From Micromonospora lupini (GTDB taxonomy: Bacteria > Actinomycetota > Actinomycetes > Mycobacteriales > Micromonosporaceae), in the NCBI RefSeq assembly GCF_026342015.1, contig NZ_JAPENL010000002.1, positions 2,237,001 to 2,301,000 on the forward strand: a DNA stretch of 64,000 bases, written 5' to 3'. Both the position numbers and the translations under genes were made by a program. Under the pieces are notes generated by a model that did not search any database, was not told the DNA's origin, and saw nothing but the letters and a program-made list of their open reading frames with translations. Position 1 is the stretch's first letter, and each line of letters starts with the position of its first letter. This document shows positions 52,662 to 62,794 of the stretch, piece by piece.

Positions 52662-54758
52662 TCAGCCGTCGCCGGTGAGCTGGAATGTGCGCACCATCTC
52701 GTCGAAGATCGGCTTGCTCTCGGCGAACTTGGCGTCGTTCGCGGTGAGGTAGAACGAGTACGCCTTGCCGTCCTGCGCCACGCCGCGCCAGATGCCGTGC
52801 CGCATGGTGTCGCCCGTGCCGCAGGTGTACTCGAATTCGGCGGCCGGCTTGTCGGCCAGCTTGGTCTCGGTCGAGGCGATCTGCGCGTACGGCTTCACGC
52901 AGGTGGTCTTGGTCTTCAGGCCGTTCTCGGCCGTCTCGGCCCACCGGGTGGAGCTGCTGGACCACTTCTCGGTGATGATGCGCACCTTGCGGCCGCTGTC
53001 CGCCGGGTCGATGTAGTCGGTGTACGAGCCGCCGGTGGCCTTCTTCCAGCCCTTCGGGACCATGACCTGGATGCCGCGGGCCGCGTGCTCCTGCATCTCG
53101 ACGCCGGAGGCTGCCGGCGCGGACGGGGTGGGCTGCGCCTGCGGGGTGCTCGGGGCGGGGTCGTCGCCGCTGGAGAGCGCCACGATGCTGATCAGCAGCA
53201 CCACGGCCAGGCCGCCGGCCGCGGCGAGCTGCATCTTGCGCGGCCAGCCCTTCACGGTGCTGACGAGCTGGCCTCCGGTGGCGCGGACCTTGCCCAGGGC
53301 GCCGCCGCCCGCCGCGGTGGTCGGTGTCGTCCAGGGCTGGCCGGTGCCCGGCACCGACCACTGGTTGCCGCCGCCGTAGGTGCTGCCGCCGATGCGCTGG
53401 GTGGCCTCGGGCGCGCCGTAACCGACCGGCTGCGTGGCGTCGGGTCGGCTGCCGTAGGTGACCCGCTGGGTGGCGTCGGGGTGCGCGCCGGCGTCCACCC
53501 GCTGGGTCGCGTCCGCGCTGGCGCCGTAGGTGCGCCCGGCGGCGGGACGGCCCGGGGTGGGCATCGCGCCGGTGGGCGTGTGCAGCGGACCGGCGAGCGC
53601 GTCGGCGCTGGTCTCGTCAAGCGCGGCGGCAGCGGCTGCGCCGGCCGGTTGGGGGCGTTCGCCCCGGCGCAGCGAGGCGAGCCGGTCGGTCAGCGACTCA
53701 CCCGGGGCAAGCATGGCCCGGCCGCCGATCTGGTCCTCCGGCTTCGCCTCCGGCTGGGCCGGCGGGTGGACGGGGGCCGGGCGCTGCTGCACGGGCACCA
53801 CTGCGTACGGGTCGGTGACCGAGTGCACTGCGGTGGCGGTGCTGCCCAGCGGGCCGGCGAGCAGCTCCCGCAGCATTCCCCGGGAGGTGTGCACGTCCAG
53901 CCGGCGGGCCGGGTCCTTCTCCAGCAGACCCATCAGCACCCGGGTCAGGGCGCCGCTGCGCTGCGGCGGGGCCGGCGGGTCCTCCACGACTGCGTGCATG
54001 GTCTCGATGGGGTCACCCTTGTCGAAGGGTGGACGCCCCTCGACGGCCGTGTAGAGCGTCACGCCCAGCGAGAAGAGGTCGCTCGGCGGGCCGAACTCCT
54101 GGCCCATGGCCCGCTCGGGCGAGATGAAGTGCGGCGAGCCGAGCACCATGCCGGGGGTGGTGAGCTGCACGTCGGTGGGCATCCGGGCGACACCGAAGTC
54201 GGTGAGCACGCAGCGCCCGTCGGAGCAGATCAGCACGTTCGCCGGCTTGACGTCGCGGTGCAGCACACCGATGGCGTGCGCGACCTCCAGCGCGCCGAGC
54301 AGCGCGATGCCGATCTTGGCGACCGCGCGGGGCGCGACCGGACCGTCCTCGATGACCATGTCGGCGAGGCTGCGGGCGTCCAGCAGCTCCATGACGATCC
54401 ACGGCCGACCGGCCTCGGTGACCACGTCGTACACCTGCACCACGGCCGGGTGCTGGATGGCGGCGGCGGCACGGGCCTCGCGCAGCGTCCGCTCGTACAT
54501 GGCGTCGCGGTCGCTTGGCGCAAGACCCGGGGGAAGGACTACCTCCTTCACCGCCACGTCGCGGCGGAGCAGGGTGTCTGTGGCGCGCCACACCGTGCCC
54601 ATGCCGCCGTTGCCCACCGCGGACCGCAGCGAGTACCGGCCACCGATGGTGGTGCCGGGCGCTGCTCGTCCGCTGGCGGGACTTACCTGTCCGCCGCTCC
54701 ACGTCGGGATCTGAGTCACAGAAAAGCCACCGGGGGAAATCGAGGGGGGCTGGGACAC
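52662..54758 (-). CDS. Transmembrane serine/threonine protein kinase (PknB type)
   Basis: A 698-residue receptor-like kinase. The kinase domain spans about residues 40-300: VGNGGMGTVW (glycine loop), Lys71 in DVAVKEV, VLHRDVKPANVL and LTDFGVARM, then GSPHFISPERAMGQ. A long Pro/Ala-rich juxtamembrane region holds four ATQ repeats at about residues 414-455. One membrane span lies near residues 505-525. The extracellular part of about 160 residues has no PASTA repeats; VMVPKGWKK and TRWAETAENG suggest a lipoprotein LpqN/DUF-like fold that I cannot name. GTG 54758 gives the only complete kinase start. Confidence 0.93.
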   Translation of the reverse strand: MSQPPSISPGGFSVTQIPTWSGGQVSPASGRAAPGTTIGGRYSLRSAVGNGGMGTVWRATDTLLRRDVAVKEVVLPPGLAPSDRDAMYERTLREARAAAAIQHPAVVQVYDVVTEAGRPWIVMELLDARSLADMVIEDGPVAPRAVAKIGIALLGALEVAHAIGVLHRDVKPANVLICSDGRCVLTDFGVARMPTDVQLTTPGMVLGSPHFISPERAMGQEFGPPSDLFSLGVTLYTAVEGRPPFDKGDPIETMHAVVEDPPAPPQRSGALTRVLMGLLEKDPARRLDVHTSRGMLRELLAGPLGSTATAVHSVTDPYAVVPVQQRPAPVHPPAQPEAKPEDQIGGRAMLAPGESLTDRLASLRRGERPQPAGAAAAAALDETSADALAGPLHTPTGAMPTPGRPAAGRTYGASADATQRVDAGAHPDATQRVTYGSRPDATQPVGYGAPEATQRIGGSTYGGGNQWSVPGTGQPWTTPTTAAGGGALGKVRATGGQLVSTVKGWPRKMQLAAAGGLAVVLLISIVALSSGDDPAPSTPQAQPTPSAPAASGVEMQEHAARGIQVMVPKGWKKATGGSYTDYIDPADSGRKVRIITEKWSSSSTRWAETAENGLKTKTTCVKPYAQIASTETKLADKPAAEFEYTCGTGDTMRHGIWRGVAQDGKAYSFYLTANDAKFAESKPIFDEMVRTFQLTGDG
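53394..53518 (-). repeat. ATQR repeats in the kinase juxtamembrane region
   Basis: Four units, ADATQRV, PDATQRV, PDATQPV and PEATQRI, are spaced 11-14 residues apart. Each has one Thr followed by Gln-Arg/Pro, a pattern that suits repeated autophosphorylation and FHA-domain docking; this role is inferred. Confidence 0.8.
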
Positions 54759-54925
54759 AACCCCCCTATCTTGCTGGTTCCGACGCCCGATGCGAAAGCC
54801 GACGCGGCGGACGTTTACCGAAGTCCACAGATCGTGCCCAACAGTTCACCTCCCGTCGAGGTGTCGGGACGCACTGTGCGGTATCCCTCACGCGACCGTG
54901 TGCCAGCGCGTCCTACCATCCGGGG

Positions 54926-56509
<1,584 letters not shown>

Positions 56510-56954
56510 CCGGAACCGTCCCGGGTGTGTCCACCCGGCTTCGCGGGTACGCCGACGGGGTACGTGCCGGAACGCACACGGTGTGCGGTCGGGGTGGGCG
56601 GGCGTATGTGAGCGTCCTTGTCCGGCCCGTTGCGGAGAGTGGTCGTCTTATTGTCGGAGTGTCATTTCATCACCCCGACTAATGCGACAATTCGCAGCGT
56701 GAGGTCCGCGGGTCGCGTCTCGACTCCTGGCCGCCCGGTTCGGTTACGCGTTGTAGGAGGTGAGGGGGCAGATGACGGCGTTCGAACGCGATCTACCTGC
56801 GGTCCCGCACCTTGACGAGCGCCCTCAGCAGGGCATACGTGACGCTACGCGGTCCGATCATCACCGTAACGAGGTTGCGCAGCGTCACCGCCGGAGGTCT
56901 AGGCTGTCTGCTGTCCCCGATGATCCATCCATCTCTAGTGATCGAGAATTCGAC
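56510..56954 (+). other. 445-bp non-coding region before the amidohydrolase gene
   Basis: It begins with a terminator-like stem-loop (56521-56538). An AT-richer patch at 56647-56695 holds an ATTGTCG (56650-56656) and CGACAAT (56685-56691) inverted repeat. A strong GGAGG near 56756-56760 precedes ATG 56772, which is in frame with the amidohydrolase, but the 61 residues it would add are Arg/Asp-rich and look non-coding. A promoter with TAGGCT near 56913 is possible. Confidence 0.45.
56521..56538 (+). terminator. Stem-loop after the acyl-CoA mutase gene
   Basis: CCGGGTG (56521-56527) and CACCCGG (56532-56538) form a perfect 7-bp stem with a 4-base loop, 12 bases after the stop codon. Confidence 0.6.
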
Positions 56955-58214
56955 GTGACGAGTGCGTTGACGCTGCCCACCGGTGGCCAGCTGGCGTCGT
57001 CCTGGCCGGAGACTCCGCCCGGGTCCCAGCCCCTGCCCCGCGACCTGGACCACCTCCTCGCCCTTCGGGTACCGGGGCTCATCGCCACGCGCCGTCACCT
57101 CCACTCCCACCCCGAGTTGTCAGGTACGGAGTTCGAGACGGCGGCCCTCATCGCCCGGGAGCTGTCCCTGGCCGGCCTGCACCCTCGGCTGCTGCCCAAG
57201 GGCAACGGCGTGATCTGCGACGTCGACGGCCGCCCCGACGGCCCGATCATCGCGCTGCGCGCCGACATCGACGCCCTGCCGCTGGACGACCCCAAGGACG
57301 TGCCGTACCGCTCCACCGTCGAGGGCGTCTGCCACGCCTGCGGCCACGACGTGCACACGTCGATCCTGCTGGGCGTCGGCATGCTGCTGGCCCAGCTCGC
57401 CGACCTCGGCGAGCTGGACGGCCGGGTCCGGCTCATCTTCCAGCCCGCCGAGGAGATCCTGCCCTGCGGTTCGCTGGAGGTCATCGAGGCCGGCGGTCTG
57501 GACGACGTCGTGCAGATCTTCGCCCTGCACTGCGACCCGAACCTGCCGGTGGGCCAGGTCGGCCTGCGGGTCGGCCCGATCACGGCGGCCGCCGACAACG
57601 TCACCGTCCGGCTCTCCGGGCCGGGTGGGCACACCGCCCGCCCGCACCTGACCGTCGACCTGGTCGACGCCCTCGGCCGGCTGATCACCGAGGTGCCGGC
57701 CCTGGTCAGCCGCCGGGTGCCGGCCAACAGCGGGTTGCTGCTGGTGTTCGGCCACGCCTCGGCCGGCACCCGTTACAACGTCATTCCCTCCGAGGCGTCC
57801 GCCTCGGGCACCCTGCGCGTGATGGACCGCGACACCTGGGAGCAGGCTCCCAAGATCGTGGCTCAGGTGGTGCGGGACGTGATCGCCCCGACCGGCGCCA
57901 CAGTCGACCTGGAGTACCTGCGCGGCCGGCCGCCGGTGTGCAACGACTCCCGGGCGATCCAGGTGCTCACCGCCGCCACCGGCGCCGCGCTCGGCCCGGA
58001 GGGGATCGCCGAGACACCGCAGAGCATGGGCGGCGAGGACTTCAGCTGGTATCTGGAGTACGTCCCCGGCGCCCTCGCCCGCCTCGGCGTGGGCCGTGCC
58101 GGCCCCAACGTCGACCTGCACCGCGCGTCCTTCGACGTCGACGAGCGGGCCATCGCGGCCGGCGTACGCGTCATGGTGCAGACCGCGCTGCGGGCACTGG
58201 CTGCGGCGCGCTGA
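56955..58214 (+). CDS. M20-family amidohydrolase
   Basis: A 419-residue metal-dependent amidohydrolase/peptidase (hippurate hydrolase/IAA-amino-acid hydrolase type). RRHLHSHPELSGTEFET, GVCHACGHDVHTS (metal His and Asp region), IFQPAEEILPCGS (catalytic Glu) and SMGGEDFSWYLE are the family motifs. GTG 56955 is chosen because the sequence before it reads as leader; ATG 56772, which has a good ribosome-binding site, would give 480 residues. Natural substrate is unknown. Its last 44 bp overlap the convergent DUF4349 lipoprotein gene. Confidence 0.9.
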   Translation: MTSALTLPTGGQLASSWPETPPGSQPLPRDLDHLLALRVPGLIATRRHLHSHPELSGTEFETAALIARELSLAGLHPRLLPKGNGVICDVDGRPDGPIIALRADIDALPLDDPKDVPYRSTVEGVCHACGHDVHTSILLGVGMLLAQLADLGELDGRVRLIFQPAEEILPCGSLEVIEAGGLDDVVQIFALHCDPNLPVGQVGLRVGPITAAADNVTVRLSGPGGHTARPHLTVDLVDALGRLITEVPALVSRRVPANSGLLLVFGHASAGTRYNVIPSEASASGTLRVMDRDTWEQAPKIVAQVVRDVIAPTGATVDLEYLRGRPPVCNDSRAIQVLTAATGAALGPEGIAETPQSMGGEDFSWYLEYVPGALARLGVGRAGPNVDLHRASFDVDERAIAAGVRVMVQTALRALAAAR

Positions 58215-59109
58215 CTCCGGTGGCGACAAGCGCCGGCGACTTCCGTCGCCGGCGCAACACCACAAGCAGAACCGCAAGCGGTACGCCGAACGCCACCAGC
58301 CACGGCAGCAGCGCGCCCAGGACGGTGAGCAGGATCGTCATCGAGGTGACGAACGCCGACCAGCCCCCCTTGAGCCCGACCAGGAAGCCGGTCTCGGCCT
58401 TCTCCTCGCTCGTCTTCGCCGCCGGCCCGGCCAGGGACACCGTGATCGTGGACAGCGCGGTCAGATCGGCCAGTCGACGCTTCTTGGCCTCCAGCGAGGC
58501 CAGGTCCGCCTCCCGGCGACCCAACTCGTTCTCCAACGAGACCAGGTCGGCGATCGAGCTGGCGCGGGAGAGCAACCGGCGTGCGCTGTCCACGCGCGCC
58601 CGCTGAGTGATGATCCGGGCCTCCAGGTCGACGGTCTCCTCGGTGACGTCCTGAGTGTTGATCTCCCGGCTCTGCTGCCGGCCGAGCTTCGCGACCTCCT
58701 CCACGACCCCGGCGAACTTCGCCGCCGGCACCCGCAACTGCAACTCCGCCACGGCGTCGGCCTCGGCGCTGCGCCGCTGGTCGCCGCCGATGAAACCACC
58801 GGCCCGGGTGACCGCCGCGTTCACCTCGCGGGCAGCATCGTCCACGTTGGCCACCTGCACCCGCATCGTTCCGGTGTAGATGATCGCCCGCTGGTCGACC
58901 CGCAGGTCCGGAGCGCCTGCCCCGGCCCCCGCCGCGTCGGCGTCGCGGCCCTTGTCGGCCGCCTCGCCCACGACCGGCGCCTTCGCCGCCGAATCCGCCG
59001 AATCCGACGATCCGCTGTCGCCGGCGCTGCAACCCGCGAGGGCCAGCGCCGCCGCGAGTGTCCCTGCCGCCAGTAGTGCGCTGCGGCGCCGTCCTTTCCG
59101 TCCGTCCAT
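58171..59109 (-). CDS. DUF4349 lipoprotein
   Basis: A 312-residue cell-surface lipoprotein with lipobox ALALAGCS. ATG 59109 has GGGAG 5 bases upstream (ATG 59121 is an alternative). The DUF4349 core is IIYTGTMRVQVANVDDAAREV, then AGGFIGGDQRR and VTEETVDLEARI, followed by a coiled-coil region (SLENELGRREADLASLEAKKRRL) and a C-terminal membrane span with a basic cytoplasmic tail. Having both a lipid anchor and a membrane helix is typical of the family; function is unknown. Confidence 0.9.
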   Translation of the reverse strand: MDGRKGRRRSALLAAGTLAAALALAGCSAGDSGSSDSADSAAKAPVVGEAADKGRDADAAGAGAGAPDLRVDQRAIIYTGTMRVQVANVDDAAREVNAAVTRAGGFIGGDQRRSAEADAVAELQLRVPAAKFAGVVEEVAKLGRQQSREINTQDVTEETVDLEARIITQRARVDSARRLLSRASSIADLVSLENELGRREADLASLEAKKRRLADLTALSTITVSLAGPAAKTSEEKAETGFLVGLKGGWSAFVTSMTILLTVLGALLPWLVAFGVPLAVLLVVLRRRRKSPALVATGVSAPQPVPAARSAP

Positions 59110-59223
59110 CCCCGCTCCCATCGTCGTCTGCCGGAGTGGCGTTAGCTCGGACGCGACGCGCCCGCCGGCTGGTTCCGGCAGACTGCGCTGAGGACATCAC
59201 GATTCGACAGCCGAGGAGTCACG

Positions 59224-59856
59224 ATGCGGCTCACCAAGTACGCCCACTCCTGTCTGCGGGTGGAACACGACGGGGGAGTGCTCGTCATCGACCCCGGGAT
59301 GTTCAGCGACCCCGCGACGGCGTTGGACGGCGCGGACGCGGTGCTGATCACCCATCAACATCCCGACCACCTCGACCTGGCGGCGGTGCGGCTGCAACTG
59401 GACCGGCAGCCGTTCCCGATCTTCGGGCCCGCCTCCCTCGCCGAGGCCCTTGGCGACGCGGCCGAGGCGCTGCGCCCGGTCGACGCCGGTGAGTCGTTCA
59501 CCGCCGCCGGGGTCGCCGTCCGCGCGTACGGCGGGCGGCATGCGGTGATCCACCCCGACATCCCGGTGGTGGACAACCTCGGTTACCTGATCAACGACGT
59601 GGTCTACCACCCGGGAGACTCCCTGGTGGTGCCCGACGAGACACCCGTCGACACGCTGTTCGCGCCGATCCACGCCCCCTGGTCGAAGTTCTCCGAGGTG
59701 GTCGACTTCATCCGCGCGGTCGCGCCCCGGCGCGCGTACGCCCTGCACGACGCGTTGCTCAACGACAACGGGCTGGCAGTGCTCGACAGGCAGTACGCCG
59801 CCCTGTCCGGCACCGACTACCAGCGGCTGGAGCCCGGCAGCCGGGTGGACGTCTGA
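59224..59856 (+). CDS. MBL-fold metallo-hydrolase (UlaG-like)
   Basis: A 210-residue metallo-beta-lactamase-fold hydrolase. MRLTKYAHSCLRVEHDGGVLVIDPG and the metal motif THQHPDHLD are clear; YHPGDSL and a late His complete the site. It belongs to the UlaG/L-ascorbate-6-phosphate lactonase-like branch, whose actinobacterial members have no settled substrate. ATG 59224 starts 4 bases before the conserved strand. The next gene begins 4 bp after its stop. Confidence 0.9.
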   Translation: MRLTKYAHSCLRVEHDGGVLVIDPGMFSDPATALDGADAVLITHQHPDHLDLAAVRLQLDRQPFPIFGPASLAEALGDAAEALRPVDAGESFTAAGVAVRAYGGRHAVIHPDIPVVDNLGYLINDVVYHPGDSLVVPDETPVDTLFAPIHAPWSKFSEVVDFIRAVAPRRAYALHDALLNDNGLAVLDRQYAALSGTDYQRLEPGSRVDV

Positions 59857-59860
59857 CGCG

Positions 59861-60841
59861 ATGCCGGGCCCCTCCGCGGAGCTGGTGCAGCAGCTCTACC
59901 GCACTCCACCGGACCGGTTCGTGGCCGCCCGGGACGCCGCTGTGGCCGACGCCCGCCGAGCCGGCGACCCGACCACCGCCCGGGAGCTGGCCCGGCTGCG
60001 TCGCCCCACGGTCGCCGCCTGGCTGGTGAACCTGCTCGCGATCCGACGTCCCGAGCTGGTCGCCGACCTGGTCCAACTCGCCGACGCCCTACGAGCCGCC
60101 CAGCGGGAGCTGCGCGGGCCCCGACTGCGGGAGCTGTCCGCCCAGCGCCGGGCCGTGGTCGGTGCCCTGGTCGCCGAGGTCCGCAAGCTCGCCGCGGCGG
60201 AGCCGGAGGCCCCGCCGGCCGGCCGGCTGCCACTCGCCGAGGTGGAGGCGACCCTGAACGCGGCGCTCTCCGACGCCGAGGTCGCCGAGCAGGTCCGGAC
60301 CGGGCGGCTGCTCCGCTCGGCCAGCTACGCAGGCTTCGGTGAGGTGCCCCGACCGCAGTTGCGGCTGGTCACCGCCGACGAGGAGGAGGAGCCGGAGGTC
60401 ACGCGCCCCACCCGTCGGCCCGGTGCCCAGCGTGCGGGCCGCGAGGCGGCCCCGGACCGGGCCGGGGAGCGTGCCGCGCAGGCCGAACGTGCGGCACAGC
60501 GGGCGGCTCGGGCCGAGCGAGCCCGCCGCCGCCGGGCACTGGACCGCGAGTGGGACCGCGTCCGGGCCGACCAGCAGCGGGCCGAGGACGAGTTGACCGA
60601 GGCGACCGGGCAGGAGCGCGACGGCGCCGCCGTCCTCGACGGGATCGAGACCGAGCTGGCCGAGCTGGAACGACGGCGGGCGGTCGCCGAGCAGGACCTC
60701 AGCCGGGCCAAGTTGGCGCGGCGGGCCGCCGAGCGGGCGGTCACGGTGGCCCGGCGGCGGGCGGGCGAGGTCGAGGCAGCCGTCGAGGCACTGGCGGCCG
60801 AAGAGGGGGATGCGGACCCCGGCGGTGGCGCGGCAGACTGA
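59861..60841 (+). CDS. Coiled-coil protein of unknown function
   Basis: A 326-residue cytoplasmic protein. The first about 150 residues form a helical domain with LARLRRPTVAAWLVNLLA and LVQLADALRAAQREL, and the rest is highly charged Arg/Glu/Ala coiled coil. The pattern recurs in actinobacteria as an uncharacterised family I cannot name. No motif or membrane span is visible. It follows the MBL-fold gene by 4 bp, so the two are probably co-expressed. Confidence 0.72.
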   Translation: MPGPSAELVQQLYRTPPDRFVAARDAAVADARRAGDPTTARELARLRRPTVAAWLVNLLAIRRPELVADLVQLADALRAAQRELRGPRLRELSAQRRAVVGALVAEVRKLAAAEPEAPPAGRLPLAEVEATLNAALSDAEVAEQVRTGRLLRSASYAGFGEVPRPQLRLVTADEEEEPEVTRPTRRPGAQRAGREAAPDRAGERAAQAERAAQRAARAERARRRRALDREWDRVRADQQRAEDELTEATGQERDGAAVLDGIETELAELERRRAVAEQDLSRAKLARRAAERAVTVARRRAGEVEAAVEALAAEEGDADPGGGAAD

Positions 60842-60939
60842 CCATCGATGGACGACGACGAGCGGGCGGGCCGTCCGGGGCCAGCCGCCCCCGAGCGGAG
60901 CGCCGCCGCCGTGCCGCGACGCCCGTGGGTGGCGCCTCG

Positions 60940-61677
60940 ATGACGCCGGAGCAGATCGCCGCCGCCAGCAAGCCCGTCATCCTCGATCTCGGCGACGGGT
61001 TCAGCAGGTGCCCGAGCACGCTGCAACGGGCCCGACAGCTCGGCATCTCCGGCTGGGCCTTCTACATCACCGGTCGGGCCGGCGCCCTCGGTGACGTACG
61101 GGCGGAGACGGCCGCCGCGGCCATCGGCTTCGTCGCACCGGACGCCGTCGCCGACGGCTGGGACGCCGCCGCCCGGGTCCTGCGGCCGGCCGAGGTGGCC
61201 GCCGCGAGTCTCGTCGAGTGCTGCCGGTGGGGGACGCAGCAGTTGGCGGTGCTGCCGTGGGCCGAGCGCCTGGCCGGCCTCGTCGAGCGGGCGGTGGTCG
61301 CCGCGGACGCCAGCGGCATGCCGCTCTTCGCCGCGTGGCGGGCCATGCCGCTGCCGGATCTGTCCGCGGGCGCCCGAAGCGCCGCCGGGCTGCGGCTGCT
61401 GCGTGAACACTTCACAGGCGCCTACCTGCTGGCCGTGCGCGCCTCCGGCATGACCCCGCTCGAGGCGGTGCTGGCCGGGCCGGAGGGGGAGGCCGGCGCG
61501 GTGGCGTGCGGTTGGCTGCCGCCGTACCCTCCGGTCGGGCCGCTGGTGCGTCGGCGGCTCTGGGCGGAGGCGGTGACAAACCGGTTGGCCGCGCCGGCGT
61601 TCGCGGCGCTCGGCCCCGCCGACGGCGCCGAGCTGGTGGAGCTTCTGCACCGCACCCGCGCCGACCTCGCCGGCTGA
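60940..61677 (+). CDS. SCO6745-like helical protein
   Basis: A 245-residue, mainly helical protein. PSTLQRARQLGISGWAFYITGRAGALGDV, then AAAIGFVAPDAVADGWDAA, matches the pattern of SCO6745-type actinobacterial proteins as I recall it. The C-terminal half (LLREHFTGAYLLAV, GWLPPYPP) is also typical. Biochemical role is unknown. ATG 60940 is used, with no strong ribosome-binding site. The 3' end is duplicated just after the stop codon. Confidence 0.66.
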   Translation: MTPEQIAAASKPVILDLGDGFSRCPSTLQRARQLGISGWAFYITGRAGALGDVRAETAAAAIGFVAPDAVADGWDAAARVLRPAEVAAASLVECCRWGTQQLAVLPWAERLAGLVERAVVAADASGMPLFAAWRAMPLPDLSAGARSAAGLRLLREHFTGAYLLAVRASGMTPLEAVLAGPEGEAGAVACGWLPPYPPVGPLVRRRLWAEAVTNRLAAPAFAALGPADGAELVELLHRTRADLAG

Positions 61678-61707
61678 TCGGCCTGCCGGCCTCGCCGGCT
61701 GATCGGC
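61665..61707 (+). repeat. Tandem 25-bp duplication across a stop codon
   Basis: CCTCGCCGGCTGATCGGC occurs at 61665-61682 and again at 61690-61707. The first copy includes the TGA stop of the SCO6745-like gene; the second lies just after it. Confidence 0.85.
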
Positions 61708-61762
61708 TCGGGGCGGAAAAATGGGCGGCGCCGTCGGCCGGCGGCTGCCAGGATCTTCTGCC

Positions 61763-62722
61763 GTGACGCTTCCCGCCGGCTGGACCACGCGCCGCCCCAC
61801 CCTCGACGACGTACCGGAGATCCTCGCGGTGGTGCACGCGGCCGACACCTTCGCCATCGGCCATCCCGACTTCGACGCCGAGGACGTCGAGGCGTCGCTG
61901 ACCGCCCCCTACGTCGACCCGACCCGGGACTCCTGGCTGGCGCTCGATCCGGACGGCACGGTTGTCGCCTGGGCGACGGTGGACAACCCGACAGGGGTCG
62001 GCCGGGAGTTCGTGGAGGTCTACGTCGACCCGGAGCGGGCCGGCACCCTCCGCGCGCCACTGCTGGCCCGTCAGCTCGACCGGGTGGCCGAGCGCGCCGC
62101 CGAACGGCGGCTGCCGGCGCTCACCGTCCGGTGCGCGGTCTGCGCCCCGGAACGCGACTGGGCCCGGGACCTGCGCGCCGCCGGTTTCACCGTGGCCAAG
62201 CGGTACGTGCGGATGCGCCGTTCGCTTGCCGACCTGCCGGCAGAGCCGTCGCCGCCGCCCGGGGTCACCGTGCGGCCGGTCCGCCCGGACGACGAGGCCG
62301 AGCTGCGGGAGTTCCACCGGATCCACGACGTCGCGTTCGGCGACACCCCGGATCACGAGCCGCTGTCGTACGAGCGGTGGCGGGCCCGTATCGGTGACGT
62401 GACGGCCTGGGACGAGTGGTTCGTCGCCGAGGTCGACGGGGTGCTCGCCGGCGCGTTGCAGTCCTCCGACCAGGCGCTCGATCAGCAGCAGGGCTGGGTG
62501 AAGAGTCTGTCGGTGCTGCCCGCGTACCGTCGGCGGGGTGTGGGTGCGGCGCTGCTGCGCCGGGCGTTCGCCCGCTACGCGCAGAAGGGGCGGGAGTCGG
62601 CCGGTCTGGGGGTGGACCTCACCAACCCGACGGCGCCGCTGTCGCTGTACGAGTCGGTGGGCCTGCGGGAGACCCTGTGGACCGACATGTACGAGCGGGT
62701 CGTCCCGGCCTCCGGTGTGTGA
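61763..62722 (+). CDS. Double GNAT-domain N-acetyltransferase
   Basis: A 319-residue protein with two GNAT domains, the MshD-like (mycothiol synthase) architecture. The N-terminal domain (TTRRPTLDDVPEILAVVHAA) lacks an obvious acetyl-CoA loop; the C-terminal domain has VLPAYRRRGVGAALLRRA, a clear Q/RxxGxG/A pyrophosphate loop, then LYESVGLRE. GTG 61763 fits the domain start. Whether it acetylates mycothiol precursor or another amine cannot be told from sequence. Confidence 0.87.
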   Translation: MTLPAGWTTRRPTLDDVPEILAVVHAADTFAIGHPDFDAEDVEASLTAPYVDPTRDSWLALDPDGTVVAWATVDNPTGVGREFVEVYVDPERAGTLRAPLLARQLDRVAERAAERRLPALTVRCAVCAPERDWARDLRAAGFTVAKRYVRMRRSLADLPAEPSPPPGVTVRPVRPDDEAELREFHRIHDVAFGDTPDHEPLSYERWRARIGDVTAWDEWFVAEVDGVLAGALQSSDQALDQQQGWVKSLSVLPAYRRRGVGAALLRRAFARYAQKGRESAGLGVDLTNPTAPLSLYESVGLRETLWTDMYERVVPASGV

Positions 62723-62794
62723 TTGACGACCCTGACCGGGCCCGACGGGCCACCCGGGCCGCGACGGTTGCAGACTGGGAACGTGGGATACGCG

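Noticed and set aside
56772..56954. An N-terminal extension of the amidohydrolase from ATG 56772
   Set aside because: The added residues are basic and promoter-like in composition and lie before the conserved M20 core, although the ribosome-binding site is good.
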